This document shows, one piece after another, positions 8,588-16,776 of a DNA stretch of 49,445 bases; the first letter of the stretch is position 1, and every line of letters starts with the position of its first letter. The stretch spans positions 1 to 49,445 of the IMG/VR virus record IMGVR_UViG_3300010157_000096. One strand, 5' to 3'. Source of the stretch: a virus. The notes under the pieces are model-generated. The model did not search any database, was not told the origin of the DNA, and saw only the letters and a program-made list of their open reading frames with translations. The position numbers and the translations under genes are program-made.

Positions 8588-8612
8588 AAAGGGGTCTTCG
8601 GACCCCTTTTTT
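8588..8612 (+). terminator. Intrinsic terminator after gp23 (UUCG tetraloop)
   Basis: AAGGGGTC, loop TTCG, GACCCCTT, then a T run. The stem is GC-rich in a very AT-rich genome. The A run on its left also gives a U tract on the minus strand, so it probably ends the convergent endonuclease gene as well. Confidence 0.92.
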
Positions 8613-10203
8613 ATTTCTTTAATACGAATTTTATCTTTCCGCAGTCATAAATTTTAGGAATTCCAATCCGTTTCATATTTTGAGATTCAGATTCATTTGG
8701 ATCATATTCATTCGGAAAGTGTTTTTCTATTAATTTTTTTCTGAAATTAAATTTGTGAATTCTTTTATTTCCAATAACATATGAATAATCTGGAACTAAT
8801 ATTTTATCCTCAATAAAACCGTTTTTATAGTAAGATTCTCCATCATGCCATCTTAAATCGGCAAAAGTTATTATTTCATCCCAATTATAATTAGATTTAA
8901 AATGTGCTAGTAATTTTGAAAAACCCCCAACAATAGTATATTTTGTCGCATATCTTGTAAGTTCAAATTTATTATTTTTATGATTTATAAATCCCATTAC
9001 TGCAACCAGGGCATCGCTATAATAAAGTCCAAAATTTATCGAACTGTTTCCATTTCCTTGTATATGATAAGAATTAAAAAAATCTATTTTATCTTTACCA
9101 ACATAATCAACTTTACAGTTTCTCGCATATATTTTCATATCATAATTATGTCCTAATATATGAGATATCTTTTTCTTTGTTAGTTCTTTATTATTAACCC
9201 ATTCATCTTCAAATATAGTCAATAACCTAATTCCATTATTTTTACAGATAGTATATTTTTCTTTATGTTGATTTCTTCCTCTATATTTTTCTTGATGCCA
9301 ATATAGTCCACAATACTCTATACCAACTTTTAATTCTTCATTAAATATATCAATCTCAATTCCAAAAATTCTTTCCTTTTTAAATCCATCTTTTAGGGAA
9401 TTACAAAAATTTAATATTTCCGTTTCTGCTTTCGATGTGCTTCCAATCGGATGATAATGAACTCCATATTTTTTTATAAATGTATTTTTTATTTTTTCTT
9501 TTATATCTTCCAATTCAAAGATATGATTAACTCCATATCTTTCAATATTTTTTTCGATAATTTTAGGCAAAACTTTGATTTTTATTGTATTAGAATGATT
9601 TAATTTTTTAATATTATATTCATCAAACCATTTTGATATGGTTACATTAGATACATTAAAAATTTTACCAATATCAACAAGGGTTTTTGTTTTATACAAT
9701 TTAATAAGGGTTTCTTTATCTGGAATTTCTTCTTTTTTATTCTTTACATTAGTTTTTTTTACTTCAATACAAAATTCAACCAATTTTTTTGTTATTGGTA
9801 CTGGAGAGCATCCTAATTCTTGTGCAATCAATTCTTTTGATTTTTTTAAAGTGATTCGTTGCTCATATAACCATTCCTTATCATTAAGAAATTTTTGATA
9901 TGGTTTATCCGAATCTTTATTTGCGCGAGAACACTCAGACCCACAATAATCTGAGAATCCTTTTGCTGGGTAATCTGCTTTATATTTTACAAGATTATTA
10001 CAACATTTACATTTGGGGATTGTATGTACTTCATTGAAAATACAATAATATCTTAAAGATAGAGGAACTATGGTATAAACATTAAGAAAGGAAGTTTCTT
10101 CCATTAAAATGGATTTAAATTTCAATTCATTAGAATTTTTTGATACGGACAATTTTATTGGTTTTATTAAAGTACAAAACTCTACAATTTCTTTTGAATA
10201 CAT
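8611..10203 (-). CDS. Free-standing homing endonuclease, Vsr/EDxHD-like
   Basis: 530 residues on the minus strand, convergent with gp23. Predicted parts: a Cys4 zinc-finger-like segment (CKCCNNLV...DYCGSEC, about residues 64-91); HTH-like repeats (about 125-200) including DIGKIFNVSNVTISKWFDEY; and a nuclease core with SKAETEIL, EIDIFNEELKVGIEYCG, LYWHQEK and IRLLTIFEDEW (about 258-340). This is the pattern of the Vsr/EDxHD group that includes I-Bth0305I-type enzymes. A C-terminal domain of about 170 residues follows. Such enzymes spread by cutting cognate alleles. There is no intron or intein here, so it is a stand-alone insert between gp23 and a tail gene. Confidence 0.8.
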   Translation of the reverse strand: MYSKEIVEFCTLIKPIKLSVSKNSNELKFKSILMEETSFLNVYTIVPLSLRYYCIFNEVHTIPKCKCCNNLVKYKADYPAKGFSDYCGSECSRANKDSDKPYQKFLNDKEWLYEQRITLKKSKELIAQELGCSPVPITKKLVEFCIEVKKTNVKNKKEEIPDKETLIKLYKTKTLVDIGKIFNVSNVTISKWFDEYNIKKLNHSNTIKIKVLPKIIEKNIERYGVNHIFELEDIKEKIKNTFIKKYGVHYHPIGSTSKAETEILNFCNSLKDGFKKERIFGIEIDIFNEELKVGIEYCGLYWHQEKYRGRNQHKEKYTICKNNGIRLLTIFEDEWVNNKELTKKKISHILGHNYDMKIYARNCKVDYVGKDKIDFFNSYHIQGNGNSSINFGLYYSDALVAVMGFINHKNNKFELTRYATKYTIVGGFSKLLAHFKSNYNWDEIITFADLRWHDGESYYKNGFIEDKILVPDYSYVIGNKRIHKFNFRKKLIEKHFPNEYDPNESESQNMKRIGIPKIYDCGKIKFVLKK

Positions 10204-10219
10204 TTTACTTAAATAAATA

Positions 10220-10227
10220 TATTTATA
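10220..10227 (-). promoter_or_regulatory. Late promoter for the minus-strand endonuclease
   Basis: On the minus strand the sequence is TATAAATA followed by TATTT, 16 bases from the ATG at 10203. The resulting leader would be only about ten bases and has no clear SD. Confidence 0.65.
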
Positions 10228-10249
10228 ATAATCCTATTTTTGACTGTTA

Positions 10250-10278
10250 AGTATACCATATATTGAAATATTTGTCAA
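10250..10278 (-). promoter_or_regulatory. Sigma70-type early promoter for the minus-strand endonuclease
   Basis: On the minus strand: TTGACA (10278-10273), a 17-base spacer, TATACT (10255-10250). Near-consensus, and pointing at the endonuclease start. Confidence 0.7.
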
Positions 10279-10279
10279 T

Positions 10280-10287
10280 TATAAATA
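10280..10287 (+). promoter_or_regulatory. Late promoter for the tail gene
   Basis: Exact TATAAATA followed by CTAAA, 27 bases before the ATG at 10315. It lies back-to-back with the two minus-strand promoters. Confidence 0.85.
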
Positions 10288-10314
10288 CTAAAATAAAATA
10301 CTGGTAAACATATT

Positions 10315-10842
10315 ATGGCAGCAATAAATCGCAATCCACAAAGTTCAAATTACTTACAACCCACAAAGTTTCAAGTAAACTTTTCAAGAATTTCTACCCT
10401 AACATATTTTTGTCAAGAAATTAATATTCCTGGATTGAGTTCTAATGTAGTGCTCCAAACAAATCCATTTATTGATCTACCAAGACCTGGAGATAAAATG
10501 GTTTATGGAGCGTTTGATATTGATTTCATTGTTGATGAAGATTTATGGTCTTGGCAAGTTATACACGATTGGTTGAGAGGATATACCTTTCCATGTTCGT
10601 TTGATGAATATAAAAACTTGGATAGAACATCTCTTATGTCGTTACATGCTCAACAACCACAATATTGTGATGGACAATTGACTATTTTAAACGCACTAAA
10701 TAATCCCAAGTTGAAAGTTAAATTTTTTAATGCGTTTCCAGTTGAACTATCTCCAATAAAATTCAGCACAACATCAAGTGCGGATACCATAATTACAGCA
10801 TCAGCATCATTTAGGTTTCATTTGTTTAATATTGAAAGATAA
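10315..10842 (+). CDS. Tail-tube-fold structural protein (tail completion/tube-like)
   Basis: 175 residues. Contains NYLQPTKFQVNFSR, FCQEINIPGLS and DLPRPGDKMVYG followed by FIVDEDLWSWQVIHDW, a pattern of myovirus tail tube and tube-like baseplate proteins (gp19/gp54 group): beta strand, QEINIPG-like turn, aromatic helix. In related aquatic T4-like phages the gene between gp23 and uvsY is often labelled gp3, tail completion/sheath stabiliser. The tube-type fold is well supported; which T4 gene it corresponds to is uncertain. A late promoter precedes it. No good SD is visible before the ATG. Confidence 0.7.
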   Translation: MAAINRNPQSSNYLQPTKFQVNFSRISTLTYFCQEINIPGLSSNVVLQTNPFIDLPRPGDKMVYGAFDIDFIVDEDLWSWQVIHDWLRGYTFPCSFDEYKNLDRTSLMSLHAQQPQYCDGQLTILNALNNPKLKVKFFNAFPVELSPIKFSTTSSADTIITASASFRFHLFNIER

Positions 10843-10861
10843 TTTTTGAGGTTTTTATATA

Positions 10862-11299
10862 ATGGATAAAGTTGAAGATGTCCTAGATCATTGGACAAAA
10901 GACTGTGGTTTTGATGAAACGAATATTCTGGGGGAAATCGCAAGAATCCCCCAAATCCACGCAAAATACCTTAGATTTTTGAATGATCATAAAAAAGAAT
11001 CATTTAAGGCAAAACTAAGATATGATAAGATGAAAGAGATTAGATCTGCATATTATCTTGGACATTTGGACCAAGAATCCCTAGAGACATATGGATGGGA
11101 ACAATTTGATCTTCGCATTTCAAAGTCATCATTAGAAGGATACTTAAATTCAGATAAACTTCTAACAAAATTATTACAAACAAAAACATTTCATGATATT
11201 GCTGTGAGCAATTGCGAACACATTATGGCAGAAATACGAAGTAGAAGTTTTCAAATGAAATCTTATGTTGAATATCAGAAATTCTTGAGTGGGGCATAA
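10862..11299 (+). CDS. uvsY: UvsY recombination mediator
   Basis: 145 residues (T4 UvsY has 137), mostly helical, beginning MDKVEDVLDHWTKDCGFDET. The pattern IPQIHAKYLRFLNDHKKESFKAKLRYDKMK is typical of UvsY. UvsY loads the UvsX recombinase on ssDNA covered by gp32. Its stop is directly overlapped by the uvsW start at 11299, and the partner uvsX lies at 28198. An SD-like GAGG precedes the ATG. Confidence 0.9.
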   Translation: MDKVEDVLDHWTKDCGFDETNILGEIARIPQIHAKYLRFLNDHKKESFKAKLRYDKMKEIRSAYYLGHLDQESLETYGWEQFDLRISKSSLEGYLNSDKLLTKLLQTKTFHDIAVSNCEHIMAEIRSRSFQMKSYVEYQKFLSGA

Positions 11300-12801
11300 T
11301 GGTTGATGTTGTAATTGAAAAATGTAATGAAGCATATCTAAATATTCTAGCAGAACAATCAACTCTCCAAGAATTACAAGATGTTTTTACATTCTTTGCC
11401 GAAGGATATAAGTTTCACCCAAGATATAAAGCAAAGATGTGGGATGGAAAAATTCGCATCTTAAAGATAGTTTCTCGCAACAAAGGAATTATATATTATG
11501 GACTCCTTCAACAAATTATTGATTTTTGTAAGTCAAGAGAATATACATACCAACAAAAAGATATTATTGATAATAATTTAATATCAAATGAAGAACTAGT
11601 TCAATATGTTAAAAAATTAAATCCAAGCAATAAAGGAAGTCCAATAGAACCTAGAGATTATCAAGTAAAAGGGTTTATTGATTCAATAAAGAACAAAAGG
11701 AATGTTTGTCTGTCGGTTACGTCTTCTGGTAAATCTTTTATCATTTATATGATTACTCGTTACCTTCAAGATCAAGGACTTACAGGATTGATCATAACTC
11801 CAAACGTTTCACTTATTCACCAACTATATTCTGATTTTAAAGATTATTCCGAATTAAATCATTGGAATGTTGATGATCATATTCATAAAATTTATTCTGG
11901 ACAAGATAAATATACAAAAAAAAGTATTTGTAAATCAACTTGGCAATCTTTACAGAACATAAAAGATAAATCTTGGTTTGAACATTTTGATTATGTTATC
12001 GTTGACGAGGCGCACGGAGCAAAAGCTACACAATTAACAGCAATTCTTGAAAAATGTACAAACGCTTCGTATAGGTTAGGGTTTACTGGAACTGTTGATA
12101 ATATCAAGTCTAATATTAATACATTAATTGGATTGTTTGGACCCATTAATAGATTGAATACGACAAAAGAATTGATTGACCGAGGACAGGTTGCTAATTT
12201 TAATATAAAATGTTTAATATTAAAATATGATGTTGAAATTTGTAAACTAGTAAAAAAGGCAAAATATCAAGATGAAATAAAATTTCTGGTTGCCAATAAA
12301 AAAAGAAATTCTTTCATAAAAAATTTAGCATTATCTTTAGATAAAAATAGCATCATTCTTTGTAATTTTGTAGAGACTCATGGAAAAGTTATTTTTGAAT
12401 TGATAAAAAATTCAAAACATCTGGGGAACAGAAATGTATATTTTATTCATGGTGGAGTTGAGGGAGAAGAAAGAGAGAGAATTCGTAAAATACTGGAAAC
12501 TGAAAAAAATGCTATTGTTGTAGCATCAAGCGGAACCATGAGTGTTGGAGTTTCTATTAAGAATTTACATAATATTATATTTGCTATTTCTGGAAAATCC
12601 AGAATAAGAACATTACAATCTATAGGAAGAGTTTTAAGATTACATGAAAATAAAGAAATTGCTACACTATATGATATAGTAGATGACCTTTCAATTGGAA
12701 AGCATCAAAACTTTTCTTTAAAACACTTTCTTGAGAGAGTAAAGATGTATAACCAAGAACAATTTGATTATAAATTAAAGAAGATAGATTTTTCTCAATA
12801 A
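11299..12801 (+). CDS. uvsW: UvsW RNA-DNA/recombination helicase
   Basis: 500 residues (T4 UvsW 503). N-terminal domain with FAEGYKFHPRYKAKMWDGKI; superfamily 2 motifs follow: Q-like PRDYQ, motif I SVTSSGKS (about 140-147), motif II DEAH (about 236-239), motif III GFTGT, and motif VI IQSIGRVLR in the C-terminal RecA-like domain. UvsW unwinds R-loops and branched intermediates and helps switch T4 from origin- to recombination-dependent replication. It overlaps uvsY by one base. SGKS replaces the more usual GKT/GKS context, which is still a valid Walker A. Confidence 0.94.
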   Translation: MVDVVIEKCNEAYLNILAEQSTLQELQDVFTFFAEGYKFHPRYKAKMWDGKIRILKIVSRNKGIIYYGLLQQIIDFCKSREYTYQQKDIIDNNLISNEELVQYVKKLNPSNKGSPIEPRDYQVKGFIDSIKNKRNVCLSVTSSGKSFIIYMITRYLQDQGLTGLIITPNVSLIHQLYSDFKDYSELNHWNVDDHIHKIYSGQDKYTKKSICKSTWQSLQNIKDKSWFEHFDYVIVDEAHGAKATQLTAILEKCTNASYRLGFTGTVDNIKSNINTLIGLFGPINRLNTTKELIDRGQVANFNIKCLILKYDVEICKLVKKAKYQDEIKFLVANKKRNSFIKNLALSLDKNSIILCNFVETHGKVIFELIKNSKHLGNRNVYFIHGGVEGEERERIRKILETEKNAIVVASSGTMSVGVSIKNLHNIIFAISGKSRIRTLQSIGRVLRLHENKEIATLYDIVDDLSIGKHQNFSLKHFLERVKMYNQEQFDYKLKKIDFSQ

Positions 12802-12827
12802 TATGGAGATAAATATTTTCATTTAGA

Positions 12828-13205
12828 GTGAAAATTATGTCAGGATATATTAATGTGATACGGTTTAAGACTGGAGAAGATGTCATCTCTTTTACGGAAG
12901 AAAGTGAGGACTCAATTAAATTGGTCCATCCATTAAGCATTTATATAACTTTCAACACAAGCACAGAAGAGCAAGAATTGGTTTTAAGTTTTTGGTTGCC
13001 AGTTAATCTTCTAAAAACAAACTCAGCAGACATTCCAAGATCAGAAATACTGTTAATTCTTGAACCAAGACAAGAATTTAAAGAATATTATTTGAATTTC
13101 CTTAATACTTACAATATTGAAACTAAATCAAATAAGAAAGATAAAGAGAAGATAAAAGCAATGCTTGAAAGTCTTGATGCTAAAGTACTGAAACAAATAC
13201 ACTAG
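12828..13205 (+). CDS. Hypothetical protein, 'TGEDV' family (paralogue 1)
   Basis: Start GTG/ATG choice: the frame opens at 12828, but ATG 12837 (AAAATTATGTCAGG) gives MSGYINVIRFKTGEDVISFT and fits the family. Small, mainly beta protein; the same pattern (TGEDV, then a Pro-containing strand, an EP motif and F..Y..F at the end) recurs in the product at 24725, so the two are paralogues. Proteins with a KLxTGEDVxA start are common in T4-like phages of aquatic bacteria, and a Sm/Hfq-like beta barrel is possible but unproven. Placed between uvsW and the gp55 promoter. Confidence 0.65.
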   Translation: MKIMSGYINVIRFKTGEDVISFTEESEDSIKLVHPLSIYITFNTSTEEQELVLSFWLPVNLLKTNSADIPRSEILLILEPRQEFKEYYLNFLNTYNIETKSNKKDKEKIKAMLESLDAKVLKQIH

Positions 13206-13263
13206 ATATATTTGATAAGGTATCATCAACCCAGAACATAGTTATTATCACATTAAAAAAAAC

Positions 13264-13314
13264 AAAAGTCAAGCCTTTTATTGATTTGACTTTTAGTGTA
13301 TTGTAAAGTATAAT
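13264..13314 (+). promoter_or_regulatory. Composite terminator-like hairpin and sigma70 promoter upstream of gene 55
   Basis: A perfect 9-base inverted repeat (AAAAGTCAA at 13264-13272, TTGACTTTT at 13286-13294, 13-base loop) can form a hairpin followed by a short T run. Its right arm contains the -35 element TTGACT (13286-13291), then a 17-base spacer and a perfect -10 TATAAT (13309-13314). The same module occurs at 48980-49030. Confidence 0.8.
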
Positions 13315-13344
13315 ATATTTTTGTAATATTGAGAGACTACAGTT

Positions 13345-13908
13345 ATGGATAACCAACAAAATCCTGTTGATAATAGAAAGAAACAACAATACATTAATAA
13401 TGAAGACTTTTTGAATGCTCTTATTAAATATAAATCGGAAGTTCTTTCCGCAAAAGACGAAGAGTCAAAAAAACCAAAGATTCCAGAATACATTGGTCTA
13501 TGTTTTATGAAGATTGCCAATAATTTGGCAAAGCGACCTAATTTCTGTCAATATACTTACAAAGACGAAATGATATCCGATGCAATAGAAAATTGTCTAA
13601 TGTATTTTGAAAACTTTGATCCAGAAAAATCCTCCAATCCATTCGCATATTTTACTCAAATTTGTTGGTATGCCTTTATTCGTCGCATTGCCAAAGAAAA
13701 GAAACAACAATATGTCAAATATAAAGCAACCGAACAATTTGGAACTCTTGATGAAGAAGAGATGCGAGAATTGGGAGATGGTTCGGTTCAACAAATCCAA
13801 ATTTACGAAAATTTATATGAGTTTATTGCTCAATATGAAAATAGTGTTAAGGAGAAGAAAGAAAACCTAAAACGAAAAAAAGGAATTGAGAATTTCCTAG
13901 AGGAATAA
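13345..13908 (+). CDS. 55: Late-transcription sigma factor gp55
   Basis: 187 residues (T4 gp55 185). It contains PEYIGLCFMKIANNLAKRPNFCQYTYKDEMISDAIENCLMYF-type residues, corresponding to sigma region 2 core-binding helices, and NPFAYFTQICWYAFIRRIAKEKKQ, the region 2.4-like helix that reads the TATAAATA box. With the gp45 clamp (20306) it directs host RNA polymerase to late promoters, of which this window has many. The strong sigma70 promoter just upstream fits early/middle expression. Confidence 0.94.
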   Translation: MDNQQNPVDNRKKQQYINNEDFLNALIKYKSEVLSAKDEESKKPKIPEYIGLCFMKIANNLAKRPNFCQYTYKDEMISDAIENCLMYFENFDPEKSSNPFAYFTQICWYAFIRRIAKEKKQQYVKYKATEQFGTLDEEEMRELGDGSVQQIQIYENLYEFIAQYENSVKEKKENLKRKKGIENFLEE

Positions 13909-13912
13909 TAAT

Positions 13913-15700
13913 ATGAATAAACAACTATTAGTTAGGGTATTGGTTATATTTACTTTGGTATTTGTCGGAGTAACCGCATTTAATTATTTTACCCAACCAA
14001 AGCAGAATATGGATGAATTCTTACCATCTTATACAAGATTTATTAAGATGGTTAATAATGATGGAGTATTTAAAGTAAGAATTCAAGGTAACGTTGTTAA
14101 CGTTATCGCAAAAACTGGAGAAGAATTTATAGTTACTGCTCCAGACCACGATCCAAATATGATTAATGACCTTCTACACCATAATGTAGATGTTTTAGTT
14201 TTGGCTTCTCCAAAAAGAAATTTATTCTTTGAAATCTTCATCAATTCAATTCCATTTCTTCTTTTGATTGGGGTTTGGATTTATTTTATGAGAAAGCAAA
14301 ATGGTGGGGGTAGATTAGGGTCAATCGGAAACTCTAAAGCAAAACTCCTTGAAAAAGATGAACATAATGAAGTGTCTTTTGCTGATGTTGCTGGTTGTGA
14401 CGAAGCAAAGGAAGAGATGGAAGAAATTATTGATTTTCTAACTTTTCCGGAAAAATATAGTAGATTGGGCGGTAAAGTTCCAAAAGGAGTTTTATTGACA
14501 GGAGAGCCGGGGACTGGCAAGACTTTACTATCTAAAGCAGTTGCTCATGAAGCTGGTGTTCCGTTTTACTATTGTTCTGGATCTGATTTTGTAGAAATGT
14601 TTGTTGGAGTTGGATCGTCTAGAGTTCGTGACATGTTTGTTGAACTGAAGAAAAATGAATCGGCAATATTATTCATTGATGAGATTGATGCTATTGGTAA
14701 GTCTAGAAGTTCTGGAATGGTTTCAAATGATGAGCGAGATCAAACTCTAAATGCTCTGTTGGTTGAAATGGATGGGTTTGGAACAAATTCTAGAATCATT
14801 GTTATTGGTGCAACAAATAGACCAGATGTTCTAGATAAAGCACTTCTTCGTCCAGGAAGATTTGATCGTCAAGTTTCTGTTGGACTACCGGATTTAAATG
14901 GTAGACGACAAATATTAGAAGTTCATGTCAAGAACATTCCATTAGATGTCGGAGTTGATTTAGAACGTATTGCTAGAGGAACTTCCGGATTCTCTGGGGC
15001 AGAATTAGCAAATCTTGTTAATGAAGCAACTATTTTTGCTTCTAGAGAAGATTCTGAATCTGTTGAAATGGATCATTTTGAAAAGGCGAAAGATAAAATT
15101 TTAATGGGTGTTGAGAGAAAAACATTCACTATGTCTGATGATGAAAAGAAAATGACGGCGGTGCATGAATCTGGGCACGCAGTTGTTGGGTACTATTCAA
15201 AAGACCACGATCCAATTTATAAAGTTTCAATTATCCCAAGAGGAATGGCATTAGGTATTACTATGTTTTTGCCAGAAAGAGATTTTGTTTCTGTTAGTAG
15301 GACAAAATTAGAAAGTCAAATTGCTTCCCTATATGGTGGTAGGATTGCTGAAGAATTATATGCTGGTTTTGATGGGATCACTACTGGCGCTTCAAACGAT
15401 ATTGAACGAGCAACAATAATAGCAACAAAGATGGTAACTGAATGGGGAATGAGTAAAAAAGTTCCTCCGATAAAATTTGTTGATGAAAATGGATTTACTA
15501 ATTCTGTTCAACTAAAGTCCGGCATGGAAGAAATTACAACAGTGGTCCAAAAGGAAGTTGAATTGATTATTAAAAAGAATTATTCTGCTGCTGAAAAAAT
15601 TCTAAAGAAGAATTGGACTAAAGTTGAAAAAATGGCAGATTTATTGATGGAATATGAAACTATTGATTTTGCTCAGATTAAAAATATTATGGAGAATTGA
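13913..15700 (+). CDS. ftsH: FtsH-type membrane AAA+ zinc protease
   Basis: 595 residues, with all parts of a bacterial FtsH. Transmembrane helix 1 at about 5-24, a short periplasmic domain, helix 2 at about 104-126; AAA+ module with Walker A GEPGTGKT (197-204), Walker B ILFIDEID (252-259), pore motif FVGVGSSRVRD and second region of homology with Arg fingers (ATNRPDVLDKALLRPGRFDR); protease domain with HESGH (418-422) and third zinc ligand Asp496 in TTGASNDI. FtsH is a hexamer that degrades membrane and regulatory proteins. It lacks the long acidic C-terminal tail of many cellular FtsH. GAGGAATAA precedes the ATG; its stop overlaps the gp47 start. Likely acquired from a bacterium; role in infection unknown. 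Confidence 0.96.
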   Translation: MNKQLLVRVLVIFTLVFVGVTAFNYFTQPKQNMDEFLPSYTRFIKMVNNDGVFKVRIQGNVVNVIAKTGEEFIVTAPDHDPNMINDLLHHNVDVLVLASPKRNLFFEIFINSIPFLLLIGVWIYFMRKQNGGGRLGSIGNSKAKLLEKDEHNEVSFADVAGCDEAKEEMEEIIDFLTFPEKYSRLGGKVPKGVLLTGEPGTGKTLLSKAVAHEAGVPFYYCSGSDFVEMFVGVGSSRVRDMFVELKKNESAILFIDEIDAIGKSRSSGMVSNDERDQTLNALLVEMDGFGTNSRIIVIGATNRPDVLDKALLRPGRFDRQVSVGLPDLNGRRQILEVHVKNIPLDVGVDLERIARGTSGFSGAELANLVNEATIFASREDSESVEMDHFEKAKDKILMGVERKTFTMSDDEKKMTAVHESGHAVVGYYSKDHDPIYKVSIIPRGMALGITMFLPERDFVSVSRTKLESQIASLYGGRIAEELYAGFDGITTGASNDIERATIIATKMVTEWGMSKKVPPIKFVDENGFTNSVQLKSGMEEITTVVQKEVELIIKKNYSAAEKILKKNWTKVEKMADLLMEYETIDFAQIKNIMEN

Positions 15701-16776
15701 TGAAAGTTGCTATCCTAGGCGATACTCATTTCCTTATAAGAAATGGGTCCAAATCATTTAATTCTTATTTTGAAAAATTTTTTACAAATGTATTTTTTCC
15801 TTATTTGATTAATAATAATATTAAAACTGTTATTCAATTAGGGGATTTGATGGACAATAGAAAGAATGCCCATTTACAGGGATTGTCTGAATGTAAGAAA
15901 TATTTTTTTGATAAGTTTGATGAATATGATATTGAACTTATCACTCTGGTAGGAAATCATGACTCTTTCTATCGTGATAGTATTGAAGTTAATTCTCAAA
16001 AACTATTACTAAAAGAATATAAGAATGTCCGAATTATTGATTCTCCTCAAAATATTGAGTTGTATGATGTTCCTTTGACCATTATTCCTTGGATCTGTAA
16101 TGATAATTATGATCAATGTATTTCAGTTATACAAGAAAGTAAATCTGATATCTGTTTGGGACATTTGGAACTTAGAGATTTCTCAATGTATAAGGGAATC
16201 GTATGTGAAGAAGGAATGAGTCCTGAGATATTTAATAAATTTGAGTTTGTCTTCACGGGACACTACCATCATCGTTCACACAGAGATAATATTTACTATG
16301 TTGGTACTCCTTCAGAATTGACATGGCATGATTATTCAGATCCAAAAGGATTTCATATTTTTGATTTGGAAACTAGGGAAGTTGAGTTTATTCAAAACCC
16401 ATATGCCATGTTTAATAAGTTGTATTATGATGATAATCTTCAAGAAGATGTTATAAAACAAGCAATTGAAGATGGAGAGTTTGAAAAGTTAACAAATACT
16501 TATATAAAAGTGGTTGTTAAGAATAAACTGAATCCATATTTATTTGACTTATTCATTGATGCTTTATATAAAATAAATCCGATTGATTTGGTTATCATTG
16601 AGGATATGACTGATGTTTTAAGTGAAGAAATTCAAGATGTTGATGAGACTGAAGATACATTGACAATTCTTGGAAAATATATTGATGGTATTAAAACTAA
16701 AGAATTGGATTCAAATAAGATAAAATCCATTCTGAGTACATTATATAATGATGCAATGAGTATTGAGTCTATATGA
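15700..16776 (+). CDS. 47: Recombination nuclease subunit gp47 (SbcD/Mre11-like)
   Basis: 358 residues. Metallophosphoesterase motifs GDTH (residues 8-11), GDLMDNR, GNHD, then GHYHHRS. With gp46 it forms the exonuclease complex that resects DNA ends for UvsX recombination and degrades host DNA. ATG 15700 was chosen because it overlaps the ftsH stop (TGATG) and has GGAG upstream; a TTG three bases earlier is less likely. It overlaps gene 46 by four bases (ATGA). Confidence 0.94.
   Translation: MKVAILGDTHFLIRNGSKSFNSYFEKFFTNVFFPYLINNNIKTVIQLGDLMDNRKNAHLQGLSECKKYFFDKFDEYDIELITLVGNHDSFYRDSIEVNSQKLLLKEYKNVRIIDSPQNIELYDVPLTIIPWICNDNYDQCISVIQESKSDICLGHLELRDFSMYKGIVCEEGMSPEIFNKFEFVFTGHYHHRSHRDNIYYVGTPSELTWHDYSDPKGFHIFDLETREVEFIQNPYAMFNKLYYDDNLQEDVIKQAIEDGEFEKLTNTYIKVVVKNKLNPYLFDLFIDALYKINPIDLVIIEDMTDVLSEEIQDVDETEDTLTILGKYIDGIKTKELDSNKIKSILSTLYNDAMSIESI

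Noticed and set aside
10206-10253. Inverted repeat TACTTAA/TTAAGTA around the minus-strand late promoter
   Set aside because: Only seven AT-rich pairs, and the left arm lies in the -10 element, so the early transcript would not contain it; not comparable to the uvsX repeat.
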